Source: Granulosicoccus sp947495035 (GTDB taxonomy: Bacteria > Pseudomonadota > Gammaproteobacteria > Granulosicoccales > Granulosicoccaceae). Taken from it: a stretch of DNA of 64,000 nucleotides. This document shows positions 1 to 8,220 of this stretch, piece by piece (the first letter of the stretch is position 1; each line of letters begins with the position of its first letter). Below the pieces are notes generated by a model. The model was not told the DNA's origin and made no database searches. It saw only the letters and a program-made list of their open reading frames with translations. Both the position numbers and the translations under genes were made by a program. The stretch lies in the NCBI RefSeq assembly GCF_050589605.1, contig NZ_JBNGOO010000006.1. One strand, written 5' to 3'.

Positions 1-291
1 GTGGCCCTGTGCCCACCGGCCATGCTGCAGGACGATCTGCGCACCGGTCGGCTGGTTCGGCTCTCCGAGGTCACGGTGAAGGATTCCTGGAATTATCATG
101 TGCTGGAACATGCGCACTCTCGCGGCAAGGCCGGTTCGTCATCAACATTCAGTGATGGCAGGAGCACAGCCATGGTGAGGGAAACAGGACAGAGCTCGGC
201 ACGCGGACGGTCGGATGCTGTCAAGCTGTTCAAGGACTGGCTGTTCAGCATCATTCCGACAGATGGCCGGACAAATGGCCCGGCAGATTGA
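1..291 (+). CDS. LysR-type transcriptional regulator, C-terminal fragment (5' end outside window)
   Basis: The reading frame is open from the first base and ends at 291, so this is the 3' part of a longer gene. The segment APAMLQ-DDLRTGRLVRL followed near the end by AVKLFKDWLF is the usual end of a LysR substrate-binding domain of the GcvA type, where a 'DL..GRLVRP' strand is followed by a final helix ending in F.DWL. Between the two lies a Ser/Gly/Arg-rich stretch of about 30 residues (residues 39-68) that is longer than in typical members. The DNA-binding domain is not visible and the target is unknown. The divergence of uacT and dgoK nearby makes local control possible but unproven. Confidence 0.6.
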   Translation: MALCPPAMLQDDLRTGRLVRLSEVTVKDSWNYHVLEHAHSRGKAGSSSTFSDGRSTAMVRETGQSSARGRSDAVKLFKDWLFSIIPTDGRTNGPAD

Positions 292-417
292 CAGGCAGGC
301 AAGCGAGAATGGCCGTGACAGGCCTATTCGACAGGACCGCGCTGCAGCTGTGCGGCACTTGCGCTATCCCGCCTGTTCGGACTGCCCGCCTCCAACAGGA
401 GACGGGCTTGCATTGCG

Positions 418-1815
418 TCAGTCTCTGGCACCGCTGAGCGTGGACGCGGGTGATGCCACATCCATGTCCGGAGACTCTTCTTCAGGCTCGTGCGGAATAA
501 CGATGTTCAGCACGATGGCGATGATGGCAGCCGGCAACAGTCCCGAGGTCATCAGCACCTTGACCGTAGCCGGCAGGTGCTGCAAGGCGTCCGGTTCCAG
601 TTGCAGCCCCAGACCGACCGACAGGGCGATGGCGAAGATCACCATGTTGCGACGATCCCAGACGACATCCGACAGCATGCTGACACCGGCGGAGGCGACC
701 ATGCCGAACATCACGATGACGCCACCGCCGAGAACGGCAATGGGCATGCTCGAAATGACTGCGCCGAATTTGGGCACCAGACCACAGACAATCAGAAACA
801 GGCCACCGATGGTCACGACATGACGACTCATGACCCCGGTCATGGAGATCAGCCCTACGTTCTGGCTGAACGAGGTATTCGGAAGTGCGCCGAACACACC
901 AGACAATGCGGTACCAAAACCATCAGCCAGCGTACCACCGGAAATTTCCTTGTCAGTCGCTTCTCGTCCGGCTCCACCCTTGGTGATACCCGAGATATCA
1001 CCCACGGTTTCGATCGCCGATATGACGCCCATGAGGCACATGCCGATAATGGCGGCGGCATTGAACTCGATCCCGAAGTGAAACGGATCCGGCGCTGAAA
1101 ACCAGGTCGCTCTGGCGACATTGTCGAAATTGACCATGCCCATGGGAATGGCAACCAGATACCCTGCCAGCAGACCCAGCAAGACCGCGGACACGGACAT
1201 CATGCCATGGGTGAAGAACTTCAGCCCCAGCGTCACGCAGATGACCAGCAGTGCCAGTCCCCAGTGAGTCAGGCCACCGTATTCCGGCGTGCCGATGAGC
1301 GGCACCCCGCCAGCCGCGTATTGAATACCAACCTTGACCAGAGCCAGACCGATCATCAGAACGATCAGACCGGTAACCAGTGGAGGCAACCAATGACGGA
1401 TGCGGCCGATGACGGTCCCCAGAAAGAAATGAAAGATGCCGCCGATGATGATGCCGCCCATCAAGGCCGCCATGCCGAACTGCACGGCAATGGGAATCAT
1501 GATGGGGATGAATGCGAAACTGGTGCCCTGCACCACCGGCAGACGCGCCCCCATGGGGCCCATGCCGATGGTCTGGATCAGTGTCGCCACCCCGGCAAAG
1601 ACCATTGACATCTGAATCATGTAGATCATGTCGGAGATATCGGCCGAGCCAAATCCGAAGCCTGCCGCCCCAGCCACTATAATGGCAGGAGTGACATTGC
1701 TGACGAACATTGCCAGTACATGCTGAATACCCAGGGGGGTGCCCTTGACGATGCCGGGAAAGTAGTTCGGATCGCGCATTTGCGCGGGCGTCATGCCGGC
1801 TTGAGTGCGTGCCAT
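418..1815 (-). CDS. NCS2/NAT family purine (uric acid/xanthine) permease
   Basis: A 465-aa polytopic inner-membrane protein, predicted to import a purine base with a cation. It carries the two hallmarks of the nucleobase-ascorbate transporter family: the QH pair in the first membrane segment (residues 31-32) and the signature Q-N-x-G-x4-T-G (residues 318-327). The GARLPVVQGTSFAF block (89-102) and an E in the eighth helix (269) are also typical. Xanthine or urate are the likeliest substrates, but the signature alone does not separate them. I chose the ATG at 1815 because MARTQ leads directly into the conserved domain; in-frame extension to 2145 would add an implausible Cys-rich leader overlapping dgoK. 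It is transcribed divergently from dgoK. Confidence 0.85.
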   Translation of the reverse strand: MARTQAGMTPAQMRDPNYFPGIVKGTPLGIQHVLAMFVSNVTPAIIVAGAAGFGFGSADISDMIYMIQMSMVFAGVATLIQTIGMGPMGARLPVVQGTSFAFIPIMIPIAVQFGMAALMGGIIIGGIFHFFLGTVIGRIRHWLPPLVTGLIVLMIGLALVKVGIQYAAGGVPLIGTPEYGGLTHWGLALLVICVTLGLKFFTHGMMSVSAVLLGLLAGYLVAIPMGMVNFDNVARATWFSAPDPFHFGIEFNAAAIIGMCLMGVISAIETVGDISGITKGGAGREATDKEISGGTLADGFGTALSGVFGALPNTSFSQNVGLISMTGVMSRHVVTIGGLFLIVCGLVPKFGAVISSMPIAVLGGGVIVMFGMVASAGVSMLSDVVWDRRNMVIFAIALSVGLGLQLEPDALQHLPATVKVLMTSGLLPAAIIAIVLNIVIPHEPEEESPDMDVASPASTLSGARD

Positions 1816-1883
1816 GTAGTGCTCCGGTTTTGGACCTGATTCGAATGTACACGAGCAAACGGCATATTGCACACATTTTTGCA

Positions 1884-1895
1884 CACAATATTGTG
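1884..1895. promoter_or_regulatory. Perfect 12-bp palindrome between divergent permease and dgoK genes
   Basis: CACAATATTGTG is a perfect inverted repeat lying 68 bp upstream of the permease start and about 135 bp upstream of dgoK. Two direct copies of TTGCACACA (1867-1875 and 1879-1887, spacing 12) overlap its left side. Such an arrangement in a divergent control region is what a dimeric regulator site looks like; the binding protein is not known, and the LysR fragment at the window edge is only one candidate. Confidence 0.4.
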
Positions 1896-2031
1896 AACAG
1901 TTTTCAACAGGCGGCTGATGAACGGGCAGATCACGGGCTGATTGTCTCTGTTCCGGGAACCTCATGACCGCTCTTGCGTTGCAGGCTGTTGGCTTGCAAT
2001 CGGGATTCATCCTTACAATCGAACGGCAACA

Positions 2032-2964
2032 ATGGAAAACACTGTGGAAACAACAGCAGAGCAAACGCCCGCATGGGCCGGAGTGGATTGGGGGACGTCC
2101 AATCTGCGGGTATGGGTCATGAGTGCCGATGACACGCCTCTGCACTCACTCGGCTCCAGTGCCGGCATGGGGACATTGCAGCCAGACGAGTTCGAGCCGA
2201 CCCTCGTTGCCTTGCTGGAACCCTGGCTGGACGCAGGCAGAACGCTGCCGGTGATCTGCTGCGGCATGGTCGGTGCCCGTCAGGGCTGGAGCGATGCCGG
2301 CTATCTGAGCACTCCCGTGAGCCGCGACAGCCGGAGCCCGGCACATGGCGTCGCCACCCACGATGACAGAATCAGCGTTGCCATTCTTCCCGGCGTGAAG
2401 CAGGCCTCCCCGGCCGATGTCATGCGCGGTGAGGAGACCCAGATTGCCGGCTTGCTGCACCAGACGCCTGCCTTTGATGGCACGGTCTGTCTGCCTGGTA
2501 CCCATACCAAATGGGCACGGGTCGAAAGCGGCTGCATCAGTTCCTTCCAGACTTGCATGAGCGGCGAGATGTTCGCCCTGCTCTCCACCCAGTCGGTTCT
2601 GCGTCACTCCATGCAGGATTCTCAGTGGTCAGACGACTCCTTTACCCGGGGCGTCAGCGACATCCTGGCCAACCCCGCCAGCCTGTCCAGTCAGCTGTTT
2701 GCCTTGCGAGCCGAGAACCTGATCAACGATGTTCCCGGCCACGAATTGAAATCGAGATTGTCCGGCCTGTTGCTGGGGGCCGAACTCGCGGCAACCCGCA
2801 CGTACTGGCAGGACAAACACGTTACCATTGTCGGCGACGACAGACTGGCAGGACTTTATTCGCAGGCCTTGTCTCAGGTCGAGACTCAGGTGGCCGTGGC
2901 CGATGGCGCCAGCCTGACTCTGGCCGGTCTGATCGCCGCTCATCACAGTCAACAGGAGTCATAA
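2032..2964 (+). CDS. dgoK: 2-dehydro-3-deoxygalactonokinase
   Basis: A 310-aa cytoplasmic kinase that phosphorylates 2-keto-3-deoxy-D-galactonate at O6 with ATP. The N-terminal nucleotide-binding loop GVDWGTSNLRVWV (17-29) and later LPGTHTKWA and CMSGEMFALL blocks are characteristic of the DgoK family (about 290-310 aa). The ATG at 2032 places the conserved GVDWGTSN block about 15 residues from the start; an upstream extension from 1942 has no family support. It is followed 3 bp later by dgoA, with which it must be cotranscribed, giving the last two steps of the galactonate branch of the Entner-Doudoroff-like (De Ley-Doudoroff) route. Confidence 0.9.
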   Translation: MENTVETTAEQTPAWAGVDWGTSNLRVWVMSADDTPLHSLGSSAGMGTLQPDEFEPTLVALLEPWLDAGRTLPVICCGMVGARQGWSDAGYLSTPVSRDSRSPAHGVATHDDRISVAILPGVKQASPADVMRGEETQIAGLLHQTPAFDGTVCLPGTHTKWARVESGCISSFQTCMSGEMFALLSTQSVLRHSMQDSQWSDDSFTRGVSDILANPASLSSQLFALRAENLINDVPGHELKSRLSGLLLGAELAATRTYWQDKHVTIVGDDRLAGLYSQALSQVETQVAVADGASLTLAGLIAAHHSQQES

Positions 2965-2967
2965 GCA

Positions 2968-3576
2968 GTGAACCGAAATCTGATAGCCATCCTCAGAGGA
3001 GTGACCCCTGCGGAAGTGGTCGACATCACAGCGGCAATCATCGAGGCGGGCATCTCCTCCATCGAGGTTCCCCTGAACTCACCCGATGCCTTCAACAGCA
3101 TCGAGCTGCTGGCAAGTCAATTCGGTGAGTCGGCTCTTGTCGGTGCCGGTACGGTGCTCACCGTGGAAGATGTCGAACAGGTAGCAGCCGTCGGCGGCAA
3201 GCTGATCGTCTCACCCAACTGCAACCCCGAGGTCATCAGGGCGACCAAGGCTCATGCCATGTTCTCCTACCCCGGTGTCATGACCGCTACCGAGTGTTTT
3301 CTGGCACTGGAAAATGGCGCCGATGGTCTCAAGTTCTTCCCATCTTCCTTGCTGGGTGCGGCCGGTCTGGCAGCGTTGAAGGCCGTTCTGCCACCCAGTG
3401 CAGAAACCTATGCCGTCGGTGGGGTTGGTCCGGACAACTTTGCCGAGTGGATCAATGCCGGCGCCAGCGGTTTTGGTATCGGCACCGGAATCTACAAGCC
3501 TGGATTCACCGTGGCTGATGTTGCCAGTCGCGCCGAGAGCATTGTGGCTGCATACGATCAGTGCCAGAGTCGATAA
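2968..3576 (+). CDS. dgoA: 2-dehydro-3-deoxy-6-phosphogalactonate aldolase
   Basis: A 202-aa class I aldolase of the KDPG/KDPGal family (usual length about 205) that cleaves KDPGal to pyruvate and glyceraldehyde 3-phosphate. The Schiff-base lysine is K122 in GLKFFPSS (120-127); R10 (ILRG), E33 (IEVPLNSP) and the GAGTVL block (59-64) complete the active site. The start is GTG at 2968, four bases after the dgoK stop with AGGAGTCATAA just upstream as ribosome-binding sequence. The IEVPLNSPD form and pairing with dgoK favour the galactonate enzyme over Eda. Confidence 0.9.
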   Translation: MNRNLIAILRGVTPAEVVDITAAIIEAGISSIEVPLNSPDAFNSIELLASQFGESALVGAGTVLTVEDVEQVAAVGGKLIVSPNCNPEVIRATKAHAMFSYPGVMTATECFLALENGADGLKFFPSSLLGAAGLAALKAVLPPSAETYAVGGVGPDNFAEWINAGASGFGIGTGIYKPGFTVADVASRAESIVAAYDQCQSR

Positions 3577-3639
3577 GCAGCCATTTCCCGGGGTCGGTCG
3601 CATTGCACTGATCTCCTGCGGAAAACGGACTGCGGCTGT

Positions 3640-3674
3640 GCCGTTGGTCGGGATCGGCAGTCCCGGCCAACGGC
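3640..3674. terminator. Stem-loop between convergent dgoA and TRAP binding-protein genes
   Basis: Bases 3640-3653 pair with 3661-3674 in a 14-bp GC-rich stem with a single G-T pair, closing a 7-base loop. It sits between two convergent stop codons (3576 on + and 3693 on -), where a bidirectional terminator is expected. There is no clear U tract on either side, so intrinsic termination is only moderately supported. Confidence 0.45.
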
Positions 3675-3692
3675 CTCTTGCAAAGCGACTGC

Positions 3693-4748
3693 CTATTCGG
3701 CCTCGGTATATTCCTCGATCAAGGCACGCGCTTCGTCCAGCAGTGCCTGACCATCGATACCCTGATCGTTCATGTCTGCCACCCATTCCTCGATCACTGG
3801 CGCCGCCTTCTCCTCCCAACGAGCCGCCTCTTCGTCATCGAGCACATTGATCGTATTGCCTCGCTGCACAGCCAGCTCCCTGGCCGGCGCATCCGCCTCT
3901 TGCTGGGTACGTCCTGCAAAGGCCGAGAACTCCATGCCTGAATTCTCGTCGATGACCTGCTGAAGGTCTTCAGGCAATGCCTCATAGCGCGCCTTGTTCA
4001 TCGCCAGCACGAATGTCAGGGTATACAGGGCATGATTGCCGAACTCGGTATGATTCTCGACCAGCTCCGAGACTTTCAATGACGTGGTCACTTCCCAGGG
4101 AATGGTTGTCGCCGTGATGACACCCTTGGACAGCGCTTCCGGCACGGCCGGTACGGGCATGCCGATGGGGGTCGCGCCCAGACTCTCCAGCAACTTGTTG
4201 ACCATGCGCGAACCGCCACGCATCTTGACACCCTTCATGTCATCGACCGAGGATATCGGCTTGGCCGAATGCAATACGCCGGGTCCGTGCACCCAGGTTC
4301 CCAGCACCTTCAGATTCGCGAATTCGGTGTCTTTCATCTCCTTTTCGAACAGGCTCCAGTAGGCGCGTGAAACCGCTTCGCCATCGGTCATCATGAATGG
4401 CAGTTCGAATACCTCGGTACGCGGATATCTGCCGGGCGTATACCCGACAACCGTCCAGACAATATCTGCCACTCCGTCAATGGCCTGATCGATCAGCTCC
4501 GGCGGTTTACCACCCAGTTGCATGGATGGGAAACGCTGGATCTCGATGCGCCCGCCGGACGCCTCTTCGATGTCGTCGGCCCAGACATCGAGTATCAGCT
4601 TCGGAACATTTGCCTGAGCCGGCAGGAACTGATGCATGCGCAGGGTAACGTCGGCAGCGACGGCATTACTGGCACCGACCAGGGTCAGGCTCGACAACAG
4701 GCTTGCAGCCAGGCAGGATAATGCCAGGCGCTTCTTCAATCGGTTCAC
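3693..4748 (-). CDS. TRAP transporter substrate-binding protein, DctP type (orphan)
   Basis: A 351-aa periplasmic binding protein of the DctP family, with a Sec signal peptide (KKR, hydrophobic run, cleavage after AVAA) and the family layout: LRMHQFLPAQ at the mature start, WADDIEEASGGRIEI, then MKGVKMRGGSRMVNKLLESLGATPIGMPVPAVPEAL, which includes the Arg that grips the ligand carboxylate. The start is GTG at 4748, with GGAG about 8 bases before it. Neither a DctQ nor a DctM membrane gene is adjacent, so the membrane partners must lie elsewhere. The ligand is probably a carboxylate or sugar acid, but it cannot be named from sequence. Confidence 0.85.
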   Translation of the reverse strand: MNRLKKRLALSCLAASLLSSLTLVGASNAVAADVTLRMHQFLPAQANVPKLILDVWADDIEEASGGRIEIQRFPSMQLGGKPPELIDQAIDGVADIVWTVVGYTPGRYPRTEVFELPFMMTDGEAVSRAYWSLFEKEMKDTEFANLKVLGTWVHGPGVLHSAKPISSVDDMKGVKMRGGSRMVNKLLESLGATPIGMPVPAVPEALSKGVITATTIPWEVTTSLKVSELVENHTEFGNHALYTLTFVLAMNKARYEALPEDLQQVIDENSGMEFSAFAGRTQQEADAPARELAVQRGNTINVLDDEEAARWEEKAAPVIEEWVADMNDQGIDGQALLDEARALIEEYTEAE

Positions 4749-4968
4749 TAGAGGGTCTCCGCATCGTGGCGTGTGGGATGTCTGACCGATTGTAACCCTT
4801 GAAGCCGGGTGCGCACTCGATCTGTGCGGCCACGATGACGATGCACAGCCAGCCCGGCCCGTATCAGTCGATGCACTGCGGTCACTCGACTCGAGAACTG
4901 CAACATGATGCCACCCATACCGCCGGGGGCTTGGGTGCCGTCCCGACACCCACAGCTGCAAACCCTGA

Positions 4969-5901
4969 CTACTTTCCGTAGCGATTGCTGACGTACAGCT
5001 CGCTGGGTAGTACCTGCCGTTCGTAATTGGAGTTATGGACACGCTCTGGCAGCTCGATCGGGTCGTGCGGCACATCCTGATAAGGTACTTGCTCCAGCAG
5101 ATGACTGATGCAGTTGAGGCGCGCCACCTTCTTGTCGTTGCCTGCCACGATGAACCATGGGGCTTCGGGGATATTGGTGCGTTCGAAGGTCAGCTCCTTG
5201 GCCTTGGTGTATTGCTCCCACTGAACACGCGCCTGCAGGTCCATGGGGCTCAGCTTCCACTGCTTCAGTGGATCGTAGATCCGCATCTTGAAGCGCCGCT
5301 GTTGCTCCTCATCGGTGATGGAGAACCAGTACTTGATCAGACGAATACCGGAGCGGACCAGCATGCGTTCGAATTCGGGCACATCCTGAAAGAACTGCTC
5401 CACCTCATCGTCACTGGCGAAGCCCATGACCGATTCGACGCCCGATCGGTTGTACCAGGAACGGTCGAACAGCACGATTTCACCACCTGATGGCAGATGC
5501 GGTACGTAGCGCTGAAAATACCACTGTGACTTTTCGCGTTCGGTCGGCTTGTTCAGTGCCACTACCCTGGCAACACGCGGATTGAGCCGTTGGGTGATAC
5601 GCTTGATGGCACCGCCCTTGCCCGCCGAATCACGACCTTCGAAGATGATGGCCACCTTCTCGCCGCTGTGGACCACCCAGTCCTGCAGCTTGATCAACTC
5701 GCGCTGCAGGATCAGCAGTTCACGCATGTAAGTGGAACGTGACAACTGTGAACGCGGGGACTCGGCATAGATCTCCAGCAACTCTTCGGGCATTTCCAGT
5801 CCGTCGAACAGCGGTGCCATGTCCTCGTTGAGCAGCTCCTCCATCTCGTCTTCGAGCCACTCGGATTCATCCAGTGCGTGTCGCAGTCTTTGTTCAGTCA
5901 T
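4969..5901 (-). CDS. ppk2: Polyphosphate kinase 2 family protein
   Basis: A 310-aa cytoplasmic PPK2 that transfers phosphate between polyphosphate and nucleotides. Walker A is GRDSAGKG (89-96) and Walker B LFDRSWY (144-150); the intervening RYVPHLPSGGEIV block (131-143) and KYWFSITDEEQQRRF are conserved in single-domain PPK2 proteins. Length and the FEGRDSAGKGG form fit class I enzymes, which mainly phosphorylate NDPs. Class assignment is from motif memory, not a tree. The first 50 residues are acidic (EEELLNED-like). The upstream leader contains a long stem-loop (5952-6009). Confidence 0.9.
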   Translation of the reverse strand: MTEQRLRHALDESEWLEDEMEELLNEDMAPLFDGLEMPEELLEIYAESPRSQLSRSTYMRELLILQRELIKLQDWVVHSGEKVAIIFEGRDSAGKGGAIKRITQRLNPRVARVVALNKPTEREKSQWYFQRYVPHLPSGGEIVLFDRSWYNRSGVESVMGFASDDEVEQFFQDVPEFERMLVRSGIRLIKYWFSITDEEQQRRFKMRIYDPLKQWKLSPMDLQARVQWEQYTKAKELTFERTNIPEAPWFIVAGNDKKVARLNCISHLLEQVPYQDVPHDPIELPERVHNSNYERQVLPSELYVSNRYGK

Positions 5902-5951
5902 TGTCAGGGTCAGTCTTCATTCGATTGGCTGGAACGGAATTACCGAACCCG

Positions 5952-6009
5952 CCAGGGCCGGAGGCAGAATGCAAGGTCTCGAGACGTTTGCACCCGCCTC
6001 CGGCCCTGG
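5952..6009 (-). terminator. Nested stem-loop between GDPD gene and ppk2
   Basis: The arms 5952-5965 and 5996-6009 form a perfect 14-bp GC-rich stem. The enclosed 30 bases hold a second palindrome (GTCTCGAGAC) flanked by GCAA/TTGC. It starts 64 bp after the phosphodiesterase stop and ends 51 bp before the ppk2 start on the same strand, so it could terminate the upstream transcript, form the ppk2 leader, or both. No U tract follows. Confidence 0.45.
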
Positions 6010-6073
6010 AGGGATCCGGCAGACTCACTACCCGTAAACCAGCTCTACGGGCAGTCATGGCCAGTAGCTGGAC

Positions 6074-7336
6074 TCAGGGCAGATCCATGCAGTTGGCATA
6101 GAACGTCGTGGTCGCCGGCCAGTCGGAAAATACACCGATGACACCCACGTCCTGCGCCAGTACATCAATGGTCGTCAGAATATCACCATCGCTGTGCAAG
6201 GCGTCCAGCGTGCTCTGGTAGTAATAGCTGCCATTGCCCTCGATCACATCCTCGACGATTCGGCCCGATCGATCGGAAGACCAGGAGATGATATCCAGAC
6301 CAGCCTCCCTGGCATTGACAGCATATTCGGAGGGAACGATCTGATTGTTGTCATCTGTCGTCAGCAGCGTGGGCATGGGGGGTGCAATGATGTTCAACCC
6401 CGCTTGCTTGAGTGCTGCAAATTCCTCGCGGCTGGGCGGCGTCGCGGCCATGTCTGCCGGGTTGCGGCCGTCGAGCCAGACTGCCTGCTTGCCGTAGGTG
6501 GGGAACTCGCGAATCCACAAGGCAGTGTCATCGATGTCGAAGGATTGTGGCCACACATCGTCATACCAGATGCCTGCGTCGACATAGTCCTGAATGAACT
6601 TGCGGGCGTAATTGGCCTGGGTCAGACCCGAATCGCCAAAGCCGTCGGTGACGCCCTTGAGTTCCGGTGTGAATTGCCCACCCAGCTCGCTGATCAGCTG
6701 GATGCTTTCCTTGTGGCTCAGCAGCGTTGCGCCCGTGGCATAGAGATCGGTGCGGAAGTCGGCAGTGCCTCCCATGTATTCTTCCACGGTAGTCGCAGCC
6801 CTGTTGGCGGAATCCATCTTGCCCTTGAGCGACTTGAATTCCTCCAGCGTGAGATCACTGGCGCAGCAACGGGCAGTGGCTGCCTCGATCATCTCGCCGT
6901 TTTCATCGTAGCTGGCTGGTTGAAAGGGTATCGAGCATTTCTCTGCCAGCGGTGTGGCCAGAATGTTGGTGGTCGTGTGCAGATCGCACTGCGCGTGACG
7001 GCACACCAGCTCGGCATCACTGGTGAAGGTCACGTCACATTCGATCACGCCGGCACCCATGCGATGTGAGGCCAGATAGGCTTCCATGGTGTGCTCGGGA
7101 AACTGCAGCGATGCGCCACGGTGAGCAATGGAGAAATTGCGACGATCATACTGGGTCTTGGTGACTGCACATCCTTGCAGCGTGTCTTTCAGCTCGCTGT
7201 CCTGTAACTGATCAACCAGATAGAACGGACGCGGTCCCAGATGGACCGGATCGGTTTGACCGGCAACGGCCGTCCCGGAGACAACACTGGCGGCACTGGC
7301 AACAGCCAGTACAACACCGCTCATGAAAACGTTCAT
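6074..7336 (-). CDS. Secreted glycerophosphodiester phosphodiesterase
   Basis: A 420-aa exported GDPD-family enzyme, predicted to hydrolyse glycerophosphodiesters to glycerol 3-phosphate and an alcohol. A Sec signal ends near AVAG (residue 26). The active-site set is present: H72-R73-G (AHRGAS), E81-H (PEHT), E99-x-D101 (IECDVTF) and H114 (CRHAQCDLH). Length and the extra Cys residues (CDLHTTTNIL, CCASD) match the larger bacterial/fungal-like GDPD group rather than the short E. coli UgpQ. The ATG at 7336 is the first start that gives a proper signal peptide. With CpdB and the 5'-nucleotidase elsewhere in the window it suggests periplasmic phosphate scavenging. Confidence 0.85.
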   Translation of the reverse strand: MNVFMSGVVLAVASAASVVSGTAVAGQTDPVHLGPRPFYLVDQLQDSELKDTLQGCAVTKTQYDRRNFSIAHRGASLQFPEHTMEAYLASHRMGAGVIECDVTFTSDAELVCRHAQCDLHTTTNILATPLAEKCSIPFQPASYDENGEMIEAATARCCASDLTLEEFKSLKGKMDSANRAATTVEEYMGGTADFRTDLYATGATLLSHKESIQLISELGGQFTPELKGVTDGFGDSGLTQANYARKFIQDYVDAGIWYDDVWPQSFDIDDTALWIREFPTYGKQAVWLDGRNPADMAATPPSREEFAALKQAGLNIIAPPMPTLLTTDDNNQIVPSEYAVNAREAGLDIISWSSDRSGRIVEDVIEGNGSYYYQSTLDALHSDGDILTTIDVLAQDVGVIGVFSDWPATTTFYANCMDLP

Positions 7337-7437
7337 GTAATTCCTTCTCGGATGATGGGTGGATGTTCGTACACACTGAAGCGCACAGCATCGCAGCCAC
7401 ATATGACGGAAGGGTTACTTTTCCGGCATTTTTCTTC

Positions 7438-8220
7438 TTATTCGCTGACTCTGCCACCCAGCATGTGAGAGACCTGACGGCACATCTGCATCAGGGCCTT
7501 GCGGGCCTCCACCTTGCAGGGATGCTCCCCGGCGGTCAGGCGCTTGACGAACGGAATGGTCACGGCGGCGATGATCTGTCCGGAATGATCATGCAAGGGT
7601 GCCGAGATATTGGTGACCCCTTCCACCACCATCGACGTGCATTCACTGTAACCATGTGCGATGGCGAACTCTCGATTCTGCACGAACAGGCGTCGCAGTT
7701 TCGCTGGCTGATCACTCAGTTGCTCATCCAGCAGCAGCAGATCCTCTTTGGACATATCGGACGTCAGCACCGCCCCCGAAGCGGTCTGAACCAGCGGAAT
7801 ACGTGCACCCAGTCGTACTGATGTCACGTTGTTGCCCGGTGAATCCACCTGGGCGATGACCAGAATATCCGTGTCGTGACGTATGGCCATATGCACCGAC
7901 TGGTTGATCTCCCGAGCCAGCGCCTGCATCGATGCGGCAGCCACTGTCGACAGGCGTCTGACCGGCGGATAACGATGCGCCACCTCGAACAGCCGGGTCG
8001 TCAGGGAATAGCGCTCACTGTGATCGTCGAATGCCACATAGCCGCGCTCTTCCAGTACCACCAGCATGCGAAAGATCTCGCTGATGGAGCGTTGCAGCGC
8101 CCGCGCAATATCGGCCTTCTTCTGTGCCTCGGGCTCGGAAGCCAGAAACTCGAGTATGTCCAGCCCCTTGGACAGGGCCGGAGCGGTGTACTTGTCGGAA
8201 CGCTCCTGCGGGCGGTTCAC
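7438..8220 (-). CDS. IclR-family transcriptional regulator
   Basis: A 260-aa regulator with an N-terminal winged helix-turn-helix (about residues 12-72: ALSKGLDILEFLAS...ADIARALQRSISEIFRMLVVLEERGYV) and a C-terminal IclR effector domain (about 85-255, with SVRLGARIPLVQTASGAVL and GYSECTSMVVEGVTNISAPLHD). It starts at GTG 8220 and overlaps the stop of the upstream Gfo/Idh gene by four bases, so it is the last gene of the sugar operon and probably controls it. The operator was not identified. Confidence 0.9.
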   Translation of the reverse strand: MNRPQERSDKYTAPALSKGLDILEFLASEPEAQKKADIARALQRSISEIFRMLVVLEERGYVAFDDHSERYSLTTRLFEVAHRYPPVRRLSTVAAASMQALAREINQSVHMAIRHDTDILVIAQVDSPGNNVTSVRLGARIPLVQTASGAVLTSDMSKEDLLLLDEQLSDQPAKLRRLFVQNREFAIAHGYSECTSMVVEGVTNISAPLHDHSGQIIAAVTIPFVKRLTAGEHPCKVEARKALMQMCRQVSHMLGGRVSE

